Assembly (NCBI GenBank): GCA_022828595.1
Contig: JAKGHH010000007.1
Span: 33,294,356-33,358,355 of the forward strand
Direction of reading: 5' to 3'
DNA from: Nelumbo lutea
Taxonomy: Eukaryota; Streptophyta; Magnoliopsida; Proteales; Nelumbonaceae
DNA length: 64,000 nucleotides
Shown here: piece after piece, positions 33,901 to 45,900 of the stretch
How positions within the stretch are numbered: position 1 is the stretch's first letter
Layout of the letters: each line of letters starts with the position of its first letter
Program-made: the position numbers and the translations under genes
Notes under the pieces: generated by a model
Database searches by the model: none
What the model saw: only the letters and a program-made list of their open reading frames with translations
Told to the model about the DNA's origin: nothing

Positions 33901-36900
33901 TCAAGCATTAATAAATAACTCTCTGATAAAAAAATGGTACTTTTATGAGGTCCTATGGTGAAACAATATTTGTCATTTTGTCTTTGGTACAATGTGCCAT
34001 GCCATTTTAGGAACTTAATCTTGAAAGTGGTGGTTGTTGGTTCAAATAGGGGACAGTGTAGAGCAATTTTTGATCCAGATTTCAAAATATTGTATAACAT
34101 TTTTTTTCCTGGGTTGAAGAGTAAATGCTCAACTATGGTTAAAATGTGGAGAACCGAATCATTTCTTTTTTCTTTTTTGGCACATACATGGATTCTCTTA
34201 ATTCAATTACTTTTCATTCTAACTTTTAGTTGGGTGTGTTTCTGATATTCATCTTTATCCCTTTCTTGGTGTCTGCTTCAATAATTTTTAACAGGTGGAG
34301 TATTATTTTAGTGATGCAAACTTGGCTACAACTGAGCATCTTATGAGGTTTATCGGCAAAGATCCTGAAGGGTTTGGTAAGATATTGTATGCCCAATTTA
34401 TCACTAGAAAAGTTATGATAAACAGAGAAGCTTTTATGGGAAAAATTTGTCAGTTGTGCTATTATTCATTTAAGGCAATGTGGTTTCTTCATTTACATGC
34501 TTTAGACATTTCCTTTTATTCTATGCATTACAGCACACTGACTTATGAGTGGACCTGTTTATGGGTTGTGGTTTGCTTCTTTATAAACAGAAAATTACCA
34601 GGCCCGTGCCCAAGCCCTGCCCAACTATCACGCCAAGATCTTGAGCCCGAGCCTGGCCCTATACAAAGCCCGAAGCCCAATCTGGACAGATATTTGTATA
34701 ATATAATATTAATAGATTATTAATAATAGGGAAAATCTATGATGCTGGAAAGGCATTGTACGAGAGACTTTAACCAATCAATCCCCCCCCCCCCCCACCC
34801 CCATGAATTTTGATGAAAACTCACCTGATTGGTTGCCACTTTTATGATGCTGGTTGCTTGGTTGTAACTTTTTTGGTATCATGTCTCCCCCCCATGAATT
34901 TTGATGAAAACTCACCTGATTGGTTGCCACTTTTATGATGCTGGTTGCTTGGTTGTAACTTTTTTGGTATCATGTCTTTCCAGCATTGTAGTTGAACCCT
35001 TAATAATGTGTTATATATTATTGAATATTCTATTATATTATAATATATAATACTTTTTTTGCATAGACAAAAAAGGATGGGTGGAAGTAATAACAAATAA
35101 TGTAAGCACTAATAATTTAACAATGGATATGGCTTTAAAAAGAATGGATTGGTGAAACAGGATTCATATAGCTTACCCCATGTAGTTGGGATAAGGCATA
35201 AAAGAATGGATGATTATATAATATATTATATTTTTTATTATATATAATATATATAATATCATATAATATATATTATATTTTTTACTATATATAATATTTA
35301 TCAGGCTGGTTTTAGGCTCGGGCCAGGCTTTTTTGGGAAAGCCCAAGCCTGGCCTGAAAAATAGTCAGGCACGGTGTTTAGAGCTAGTGCCCAAGACTGA
35401 ACCCATGGTCTTAAAACTTTGTCCAAGCATGATATAGAACAGGCCGGGCTGGCCAGCCCGTCAGGCTATCCAGCCCATGAATAGGTCTCTTATGAGTACT
35501 TGGAAGCAAGTAATTTTTGTTCCTGCTGTATGGCCATGTTTGTCAAGGTGACACCTGGACAGGTGCCTAGGCAGATGAGCACCAATGGGGGGTTTCCTCA
35601 CCCAAGCACCTAGTTGTTTTTTTTTGGAAGGCACTTTATACTATTTTTTATGGTTTTTAATAGACATTGTTATACTAGGTCATTCATTTATAGGTTTGTA
35701 ATATTTTCATTTGCTAGGAAAAACTCAAGGAAAAACTTGCTTATCAAACCATAAACGTTGATATTAATTTAAGCCCCAATTAATTGATAGTTCGATGTGG
35801 TTGTGTAGACTTGAAAGTTGAAACAGAACAGGTAGCACATGGTATTTGTAGCTGTAGCACAGAGTGAGGTGTGATAGGGGTTTCAATGCTTAGAAGATAT
35901 TGTTGCGCACATAATAGATGATTTTTTTGATAGTAAAAATAAACCTTTCATTAAAAAGAAAAAAGAGATAACAGGAGATAATTGATAAGAAATCACCCAA
36001 AAGAAGAGCCAAATCCCCACAGTATCTATCCACATAAACACAACTTAACTACAAAAAACCAGGACCAAAAACACAAATCAAAGCTAACACCACCTTCCAA
36101 ATACCAAACAATAGGAACACCAAACTTGCTCAAGATGTCAGCATCTTAAAACCACCCTTCTAACTCCACAAACATTGATGGGGTCCAAACTCCACAAACT
36201 TTGCTGAAAAATCATCTTGGGTTGGAGAGTGGGCAGAAACAATGTTTCAATCAGTCACCGCCAATTTGTAGATGAATATCATAATATTTTGTGAAGGGGA
36301 AGAATTAGGAGGGTGAGGAATTTAAAAGAATTGATCAAGAAGTCTGAAAGAATCTCAAAATTTAAAATCAATTTAGACAAGAGTTGCATAGCAAGGATCA
36401 ATACGGGGGAGAATGCCTTAAATTTGGTAGCGGGTTGCTTGGAGCGTCCTATCACCCTTTGGCCTTTGACCTATATGGGTCTTCCCCTAGGTGCCAACAC
36501 CAAGGATAGTAGATTTTAGAATCCAATTGTAGAAAGAAGTGAGGGGAGATTGGCTGTGTGGAAAAGGAATTATATCTTGTTTGGAGGTAGGATTACCCTA
36601 ATAAGATAAACCTTGGCTAACCTACCAATTTACTTTCTCTTTGTTTCTAGGATTCCCCCAAGGGAAGCGAAGAAATTAGAAAAAGTCATGAGGAATTTCT
36701 TTTGGGAGCTGGGAGAGGCTAGAAAAGACCACTTAATTAAATGGGATATTCTGTGTAAAAGCAAGGAATAAGGTGGGTTGGGTATCAGGAATGCGAGCAA
36801 GAAGAATATAGCTTTCTTAGGGAAGTGGTTATGGAGGTGGCCATTAGAGAGGGAAAGCTTGTGGCATGAGGTGGTGGATAGGATTCATGGAAGGTTGGAG

Positions 36901-39900
36901 AGTGGCTAGGATGTTGGTGTATCACATCAGGCTACTTTGGTAGCACCTTGGAAAGCAATCCACAATATCCTTCCTCATTTCCTTAGGTATATCAGGTAGT
37001 GTTTTAAAAGGCGTGGGAGGTGCCTTGGAGGCGCGCCTCCAGGCGAGGCGCTTCCAAAATGCCCCAAGGCATATGCCAAAGGTGCTGACACCTCTGAGGC
37101 GTACGCCTCATACTCTTTTTTCATGAGGCATGCTAGAGGCGTATGCCTCATGTGCCTCATGCACACCTCATATAAAAAGACAGAAAAAAAGAAAAAAAAA
37201 GGAAAGGAAAGGAAAAGAAAAGAAAGGGAAGGGAAAGAAAAAGAAAGAAAATAAAAAAAGAGAAAAGGAAAGGGAAGGGAAGAAAAGATGGGGGAAAGAA
37301 AGTGGTCTACCCCCGGCCTCTTCGGCTGGGGGCTTTGCCCCCCTAGACCCCCCACCCCCCATTTCAACTAGTTCTGTGCACCTTTATTCTTCTTAATATA
37401 AAATATTTTTATTAAAAGTAAAGAAAAAATGAGATCCTCCCTTCCTCTTCCTCCTCTTTCTTCCTCCTGAACCCTCCTCTTAAGGAGGCTTATGCCTCTT
37501 ACGTCTTGAACTACGCGCTTCATGCCTCTAGGTAGTGGAATGCCTCGCGTCACGCCTCCGCATTTTAAAACATTGATATCAGGTATGATGTTTGTTCAAG
37601 GAATTTAATTTGTTTTTGGGGAGACATTTGGATTGGTGACCTGCCTTTAAAGGATTTATTTCCTTCCTTTTCATTTCCTTGCACAAAAATGAGTTGGGTC
37701 ATAAATGGGAATTTAAGTTTTGAAGGGGATTAAGGGATGAGGAATTCACCTCTATGACAGAGCTTTTGCTTCTTATTTATAGAGTTTATTTTAATTATTT
37801 AGAACCTTTTAAATCGGATATTTTGGTGCCCAAGTTCTAAAGGTCTGATTTTGTGCCTCTTTTTTTAATGCCCTAGTCAGTTCCCTAACCCTCAATCTTT
37901 TTACTTGAAGGAGCTTTGGTGTTAGCCTATTCCCCCTAAAATTAGTGCTTTGTGTTGGGAAGTGTTCTATGGGAAAGTAAACACTAAAAGAAGAGACCTT
38001 TTTTGTGTATTTTCTCGAACTCGTGCACTCTCTGTAAATCAGATGGTGAATCTTGTTACCTCTTACTAATATCTTGTTCCTTTGTTGCAGATATTTGGGA
38101 TTGGTTTTTCTTTTTGTTTGGGTGTAGGTGGAACTTATAAATGGAGATTTGGATACTGTTTGATTCATCTACTTTTGTATGGCCAAAGAGAAAGGAAAGA
38201 ATAATGTGGAGGTGCATTAGAGCAGTAGTGATTTAGACTTTATGGGAGGAAATAAATGCTAAAATCTTCCAAGAAAAGAAGAGAAGCAAGCAACAAGTTA
38301 TGGTTTGTGTAATGACGAGGGTTATACGTTGGCTATTAGCTTTAGATTTATATTGACAATTCTTCTTTGATGATATTTGGAAGAATTGGTATTTAGTGGC
38401 TTCTAGTTCAGTGCAGAATGATAAAATACACTTGAATTGGGTACTGCCTGTTGAAGGTTTTTTGAAACTAAATTTTGATGGGAGTAGTCAAGGTAACCCA
38501 AGTCCTTTTGGAATTGGAGGGGTCATAAGAGAGGAAGGTGATGTAGTAGTGCTTAGGATCGGTGGGTAGTGGGGACTGGGGACCCTTTAAAGGGCTGAAC
38601 TGTATGCAGTATTACAAGATGTTCAGATTGCAAAAGAGATGAGCTTGGAGAATTTGGTGGTTGAAGGGGGGACTCCAAGGTGGTAGTGGGCTGGCTGAAA
38701 TATCCGGATTCAATGATATGGTATTATAGGGATGAAACGAAGAAGCTCAAATGGTTAACAAGAAATATGAATCTGGTTATACAATGGGTGGGGAGGGAGG
38801 TCAATGCATTGGCTGATTCTTTAGCTAAGCAGGGGGTACTTAGGGGTCAGTTGTACTGGGCTCAATTGTAATTTTTGTGCTGTTCTTTCTTTTAGGGTGA
38901 GGCTGCACCTCATGCTTCTTGCTGGGCTGCTTGTAACAGTTGCCTATCTTTATTGATTTCAATGAATTTTTACTTATAAAAAAAAAGAATAACAGAAACT
39001 TGGGTTCTCAATAAATTTGGGCATGAGTTTTAAAGTGTAATGTTTGATCATTTTAAAGTATTTGTTCAGAGTCTATTACTAATTGTTGAGTTTTGTTTGC
39101 ATTGATTTATTTTTCCACATTTGACTTTTTTTTTTAATCTTTTACGATAATTGTTTCATATATATGAAACTTAAAATTAAATTATATCTGGCGGCTTGTT
39201 GTCAAATCCATGTAACATAGGCAATGACAATACAACCGGCAATGAATTGTAAATAGAAAAAAAACGCACTACCTAAGAGGATAGGTCCTCTTTTGCTTTC
39301 TGCTTTCTTTTAAATAAAATTTTTATATACATACATATGTATACTTGTTTACAAATGCATGTATATAACTGTGATATTCCTACTCCGTCTAAACTAGAAG
39401 ATCAATTAGTCATAGTGTTAGCTGACCTAGGAATCCATCTAAACTAGACGTTGATGTGAAAAGTATCTGCTCTATGGCAAGGTGATGTAGAGAACAAGGG
39501 AACTTTGAAGGTGAATATATCCAACCAATCACCAAAAAGCCTCTCTCCATCTCAAGTTGATCCAGACCAAGGAGAACTTTAGCCTGATCCCTTGTAGCAA
39601 TGCCAAAATGTTGCATCTGGTCAAATTATCCAAGCCAATTCAATTGGACTTGAACAAACTAATTTGGTTTTGCCTTCGTGCCTTGTAAAGATTCTGACTC
39701 TTGAAGGTCATGTGTTTCCTTGAGAAAAAGTTGAGCTTGGTTACTTCAACCTCGGGGGGTGGGGAGGCAGCTATTCATGGTGATCTTTAGCAATCCTCCA
39801 TATCTCACTATGTCATCAACTAAAACTTCTATAAACCCTCTTTGCTCCAATTCCACAGAATATTCTTGTGGTGAACAAGTCCACATCCACTTAATTATTG

Positions 39901-42900
39901 AAGCATATTCTAAAAATTTTCTCTTCCCATTTGCTCCATAGAAAAGCTCCCTTGTGCAATTCTATGATATTTCCTCTCCAAATACAGGTTTGGAGGTGAG
40001 GAAATTGCTCAAATAAATATGAGGGTTCCTATGGATCCAGAGAATGACATAAAATGGTAGCACAAATTAGCAAAGTCACAAGAAATAATGAGGTGATTCA
40101 TACTTTTGCTATCTTTACATACGATAGTGACATGGCAATAACTTCCAAGGTCTGGAGATGCACATCTGATTAGAAAAATAAGTGCTTAACCTAAAGAAGG
40201 CTATTACCCACTGTTGGTACTGGTTATCAGCATTCTTGGTTGGGGTTGTCTGGATACAGATGTAACTTCTGTTAATTTAACTTTAAGCTAGTTCTGATAA
40301 AGCCATTGAAACTTGAACCTATAAGCACTGCAAACAGATACCCCTAATTGGAGGGTTATGACTAAAAAGCATGTTAATGGTTTTCATTATGAGTATTTTT
40401 TCATCAGCAATGCAGAAAAGATTGATTGATTAAAATCAAAAGAGGTTGCAACAAGTGTTAGTGAAAACAATTGAATTAAACCATTACATTACACACACCC
40501 ACCCACCCACCCCACCACCCTATTACAATTGGAGTTTATGAACTCCTTGTTTAGTCAGACCACCCACTAGACAATTAGCAGATCTTCTTACCCATCTTAT
40601 TTGAATGTTCAAATCTTTTGAGAGCCACTTGAAGCATTGGTTTCATTTCTGAACTTCCAACCCCCCCATCTTTTTCAGCCACCCTACTACTATCTTCGAA
40701 TCCTCTTCAATGATCAACCTTACAATTCCCATTTCTTTAGCTTTCTGTATCCCCCCCACCCCCAATTTCTGAAGGTCCAATGGTGGCCATGTTGTTTCCT
40801 TCAAAGTTCCATTTCATCCAACCACCGCTTGGGATATATATATATTCCTAGAGGAAGAGCCAGCTATTGCCCCCAAGTTCCAGAAAATCCTCCACTGTAA
40901 AGTCTGAGGAAAGTTTTCGTGTCTTCACCCAATGTGCAAATCTTGGAATTATGATCTCAATTAGTCTCCTTGCTCTTCTCTTTCTCCCCAAATATTCTTG
41001 TATTCCTCTCTTCCTAAACTGTCCATATCACTGCTGCCCTCGTACATCTTCACGTAATTCTACCCTGTCTTTTTGTACTGATAACAGTTAGGCAAAACAA
41101 CCTGTCCAAACTGATAGGGGGTTCCACCTATAACCAAAAAGAAAAGAAAACCATTCCCAAATACCAGTTAAGAGATGGTAATCTACTCACATTCAACTTG
41201 CACAAGAAATACCAGTTAGAGGACAATACCCAGTTTGGTCTTTTCCTTTGCTACAACTGACAAGTATATTTTTTTTGATAATTGACAACTGACAAGTATT
41301 AATGTATCCATGGAAAACTTCCTAGCAGAAAGCATTGATTTTTAGGGGGACCGGGAAACACCACACTCCTTTCACAGGAATGGAAGAAGAAGAGGTGGTG
41401 GTTGCAAGAGAAGTAAAAAAGATTTGCAAGAAAAAAAAACCCAGTAGGACTAAGAGACCACACATGACCATCCCCTCCAGAATCATAAAGAATTAAACCA
41501 CCCAAAAGTCACAGTAGGCCTTCATGTATTCAAAGTGCTTATGTTTCTTATTTGATCTACAATGTTTATTCTCTCTTGGGGTGACAGCACAACCAGTATG
41601 GTAGGATATTTTTCTGGATCTCCTTGGATTTGATTGAGTTTTACCTCCATGCCCTTGCAAGACTCTATTGTGTGACTGGTCAGTAAGAGGACTCCGGAAG
41701 GAGGAGCCTACTTCACCGAATAATGTTATCAAATCCCCCATTTAATGTCTTTGGGTTTTTTGAGTCACTACCTAACTAGACAGCATGTTCCATCCATTCA
41801 AATCTTATGGATCTTAAAAAATTCATTCTTCTGTAGCTGATCTGGACTTCAGGAGACATATGGCATTAGGTAATTTAGGCTTAAATTCCTAACTAGACAA
41901 TTTTTTTTTAATTGAGATAAATATATCACGATCTAAGTATTGGCTTTCTGAAGTGAAGATTTGGATATTGGAGGAATATGTATTGGTCTATGTCTTTTTT
42001 CTTTTGTTCTGTTCTATTGTTTGTTTGAATTGTTACTATTATTATCATTTATCGTTATTAATGTTAGTATAACTAACAAGACCCTGCTTTTTGAGCAGTT
42101 CCAATATCAGTTGTTGCTTCTTTCAAAAAGATTAAAGCTCTCATCAGTAGCCATCATCAGCTTGCTAATGTTCTCCGTATGTCATCGAAGCTTGTGAGTT
42201 CATTTCTATACTCATGATTGCTTTCATGAACTGCTTGTAACATAGAAAGCTTTGCTGTACTTTTATCCTATCAGTCTCACCTGTTTGGTGCTACGCTATG
42301 ATACAGGTTGTTAGTGAGGATGGAAAAAAGGTTAGACGCCAACATCCCTTCACAGAGTCAGATGTGGAAGAATTACAGGTATTTGCCATTCACTTTTTGT
42401 CCTTGAATTGGGTCCTTCCTCTCAACTTGTAATTATGGATTACATAAATCTGATTACAGCTATACTTAAAGGGTACCTATATGGTCCCTGGAAGGGGAGA
42501 TATTAGCAAAAGTAGACTGGTTTGATCAGACGATGCTAATTATTTTTATCTGTGCAAATAAGGACCATGCTATTTGAGTTATAATAATATGGACCAATAT
42601 GTATTTAGGGTTCGTACCTTAATGCCCAGAAGTGAAAACAGGATCTGAAGCTGAAGTGGGAGCAGAACAGTGCTGTCAAGTTTTAGGAGTTTGAATTTTT
42701 TGGAGTGTATATTTAGTGTATTACTTTCACCAACACACACACAACATAATAAAGATAGTAACATTCTCCAAGTCTTATATTTAATAGATGACTTTGAAGA
42801 TTGTAAAACTCTATGAAAGGGGAATTTCGAAAATCCATTCATTTTACCAAATAGTTGTCTATTTTTTGTTAAATAATTAATATTTTTTTGTGTGCATATA

Positions 42901-45900
42901 TAATATCAATGCATAAGAGAGGGGATGTAGGTGGAGCAAGAGCTAGGGGGTTTTGGCCAGAGACTGTGAGGGGGGGGGGTGCATGGTTGATTGGTTTGGG
43001 GCTGTTCTGTAAGGAATCAGCTCCAAGCTTGCTCAACTCACTGGGACATTGTCACCAATGATGGTTTTGGGCACTAAAGCTTGTTCTGCTAGAAGTAGAG
43101 CAAGGTTAAAAAATTTGATACGATTATTGGCAAGCCTCCGATATCTAAATACAGGGGCTTTGACCACTTTCAGGGGGTAGGTGGGCTTAAGACTAAGCCC
43201 CCGACCAATTAAAAAAAACTAAAAAAGTTGTGGTACTGAAACACCCAATATGCAAATTCATGCGTATTGGGTGTATCAATACTTGAAACCTTGAAAGTAG
43301 AGTATTATGTCTAGCACTTTTACTACCGAATACATACCTTTGAGTATGTAGCTTTTCTTGAATTATGCATTCCTTTTGGTATACATTACACTTGATGTAG
43401 GTTTTCTTGATTTCTGTTATGAATTCCATTTGGTGTGCAGTCACGTACTGTTGTTGCTGAAAATTTACCTGAGGATCATTCCTTCCAAAATCTCATGAAG
43501 GTTTTCTCTGCTGTTGGGAGGTATCAAGTTTATTATCATAGGGACAATCATCTTTCTTTATTGATAAGCATCTTTGGATATTAATTTTGTGAGATGATTA
43601 TTTGTTCTAGTGTGAAGACAATTCGTACCTGCCAACCTCAGACCTCCAATGGTGGGAGTTCTGCATCATCTAGATCAGCAAAGTTGGACAACATGCTTTT
43701 TAGCAACAAGGTATGTACTTTCATTATAAAACCGACTAGAAAAGGTATGCACTTATTTGCACTCTGAGGTTATTCAATGTTTCTAAGGTTTTGAGTCTAG
43801 TTGTTGTTGAGGGTGCATGTAGCTTGGTGTTTTACAGAATATAGATGTATTCAAACTTGTTAGGCCTGTTCCTGTCTGGTGAATTTGAAACTATCTACTG
43901 CCTTAATGTAGGTAGGGCTGTAATCGGATTGGCTTCAGCAAAATCCGAATCCGATTCAATTATTGAAAACTTGCATCCGAATCTGATCGAAGTTGATTGG
44001 ATTTGAAGACCTCGGATCCAAATTCGAATCCTAATGGTCTCGGATCCAATTCAGATTTAATCCGAGTCTGCTTTTATTTTTTAAAATACAAAAAAAGTTA
44101 ATTATTTTTCAACTTTTATATATAATAAATTAATGTAAATATAATATATGAAGTTATTATATGTAAATTTATATATAATATAATATAAAAATATATATAT
44201 ATTTATATTTTAATTTTGAATATAATCATATAAAATTTATATAATAAAATCAGGAAATAGTATAACATAATTGGATTCAGATTTTAATCAGATCGGATGG
44301 AGTCAAATCTGAATCTGATGTGATTATTAATCGGATGCAGATTACAATATCCAAATCCGATCCGATTACATAAACACATCATCTGAATCTGATATAATCG
44401 GATCGGATGCTGAAATGGGCTGCAGATTTTTGGGTATCATTGACAGGCCTAAATATAGGCCATGGCAAAAGGTGTGCAAGGATATTAAATACATTCTTAT
44501 ATGCATGGGGAACATTGAGATTGTATTACTCTCATTGAATTCCCTTCATCCCCCAAATGCACAACCCTTCCATTTTCCAAACAACTTGAGTTACTAGCTA
44601 TTTTAGTTCATCTGATGAAAAAGGTTACCTCCCTCCTTTTCTGGTCATGTTGCTTCCTAATATGTTTGATATTAGCAATCATTTGTGTGATGCATGGATT
44701 TACATTAGCAAGGATCTTTTTTTCCCAAAGTTTTTTAGTGAAAAGAGTTGAACAAAAATGGAAATCTTTGACTTGGTGAAAATTAATTAAAGTGGCACAT
44801 TGGGTGAAGACCCTAGAGAATTTCCAAGGTTTCTCAACAAATGACATTTTGAGAACTTGGAAGGAATTGGCTTCGTCGGCTCAAGCCAAGGAAAGAGTAA
44901 ATATGGGATGGAGTCCCCCAACAACCATCTTTGTTAAACTCAATTTTGATGGGAGTTGTATTGGTAGTCAGGTTGCAGTTGGGTTGAGAGTAGATGTGTA
45001 AATTGGGCCGTGCCGCTTGTGGCCCGGACCGACTTTGGACCAGCCCAGCACGATGGCATGCGGGATGCGCCAGGCCCAACACGATTGTATGGGCTGTGAT
45101 GGGCCTGGGGTTTTAGGTCTGCGGGCTGGCCCGACCCGACACATATATATTATTTATATATTTTTATAAATTATAATTATATAATAATATATAGCATATA
45201 ATATATTAATAAAATAAATAATTGTTTTCAATTTTATTATACTAACTTATTTAATTATTGTATATATAAGCAATTGTGTACATCAAAATTCATATAAAAT
45301 TGAAAATTTAAGTTTTTTTTTCAAAATTTTTAAATAAATAGCTTTGGCCCGGTCTAGCCCAAGGCTCGACCCACGGACTAGCCTGGCCCGCGGCACGGAC
45401 CCGCATGGCTTGGGCTATGGGCCGTGGTGGGATGACCCCCCAAGTTATCCCAGGGGAGGGCGGCACAGCCCGACACGGCCCGTTTTACACCTCTAGCTGA
45501 GAAGGGTGTTCAGAGACACAGAAGGGAAGGTTTTAGCACTGTATTCAGGGCCATTAACAAATGGTAATGCATTGACAGCAGAGCTGTGTGGATTAGTTAC
45601 TCCATGGGTTAAAATTTGCTAAGGAATTCGATTTCCACAACTTGGAGGTGGAAGGGGACTCTTAGGTGGTCATTTCATGGACAAGATGCAGCTCTTGAAT
45701 CCCATGGGTCTATAGACATACTTTTTGGGAAATAAAAGCATATCAAGTGGGCGGAATGTTGTCTTTAAATGGGTCAGAAGATCAGCAAATAGGACGATGG
45801 ATGTTTTGGCCAAATAAGGGACAGCAAGGCAGCAAATGTTTTGGACAAAATTATAAGTTATAAAGTGTCTTAAGGTTGAAAAACTCACCTTTTGTAATAC

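Larger units (their letters stand above)
31251..33933 (+). mobile_element. L1-type LINE, 5'-truncated, with nested hAT-like element
   Basis: The insertion is bounded by the 14-bp target duplication atggtacttttatg (31,237-31,250 and 33,934-33,947) and ends in a short A-run (33,928-33,934). It begins inside the polyprotein at 'SWRQKLRCKWLVEGDGNAKYF', so it is 5'-truncated. It continues through reverse transcriptase to a broken RNase H (LNFDGSSGG at about 33,820). A piece between about 33,385 and 33,480 does not match LINE protein and suggests an internal deletion or rearrangement. Confidence 0.88.
28362..34294 (+). other. LARP6 intron 1 (GC-AG), 5,933 bp
   Basis: The donor reads CAG|GCAAGG and the acceptor TTTTAACAG|GTGG. 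Using the next GT (five bases on) would add GCAAG and break the frame, whereas the GC donor joins KILNQ to VEYYFSD exactly as the La motif requires. The intron holds a minus-strand LINE 3' part, an isolated LINE linker piece, and a 5'-truncated LINE split by an 845-bp hAT-like element. Confidence 0.85.
36241..38992 (+). mobile_element. L1-type LINE, 5'-truncated, with nested MITE
   Basis: The LINE begins at the FADD region of the reverse transcriptase (about 36,255). It continues through 'PLTYMGLPLGANTKDSRF' (36,450-36,519) and the zf-RVT region to an RNase H (38,460-38,868), and ends with 'cttataaaaaaaaag'. A possible 7-bp target duplication, cagaaac, is at 36,234 and 38,993, but this is weak. 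A 577-bp MITE splits it at 36,999. Many stops. Confidence 0.8.
34377..42098 (+). other. LARP6 intron 2, 7,722 bp
   Basis: The donor G|GTAAGA and acceptor GAGCAG|TT split a valine codon in the La motif. The intron contains a hAT-like element with a second one nested in it, a minus-strand LINE 3' remnant (about 35,925-36,230), a + strand LINE with a nested MITE, and another minus-strand LINE remnant (40,390-41,280). 41,281-42,098 holds nothing I can identify. Confidence 0.85.

Noticed and set aside
34295..34723. 142-codon frame as a separate gene
   Set aside because: Only the first 82 bases are LARP6 exon 2; the rest is intron and MITE sequence.
36175..36250. Possible 7-bp target duplication cagaaac for the LINE at 36,241
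   Set aside because: Kept only as a weak note; seven bases in AT-rich DNA can match by chance.
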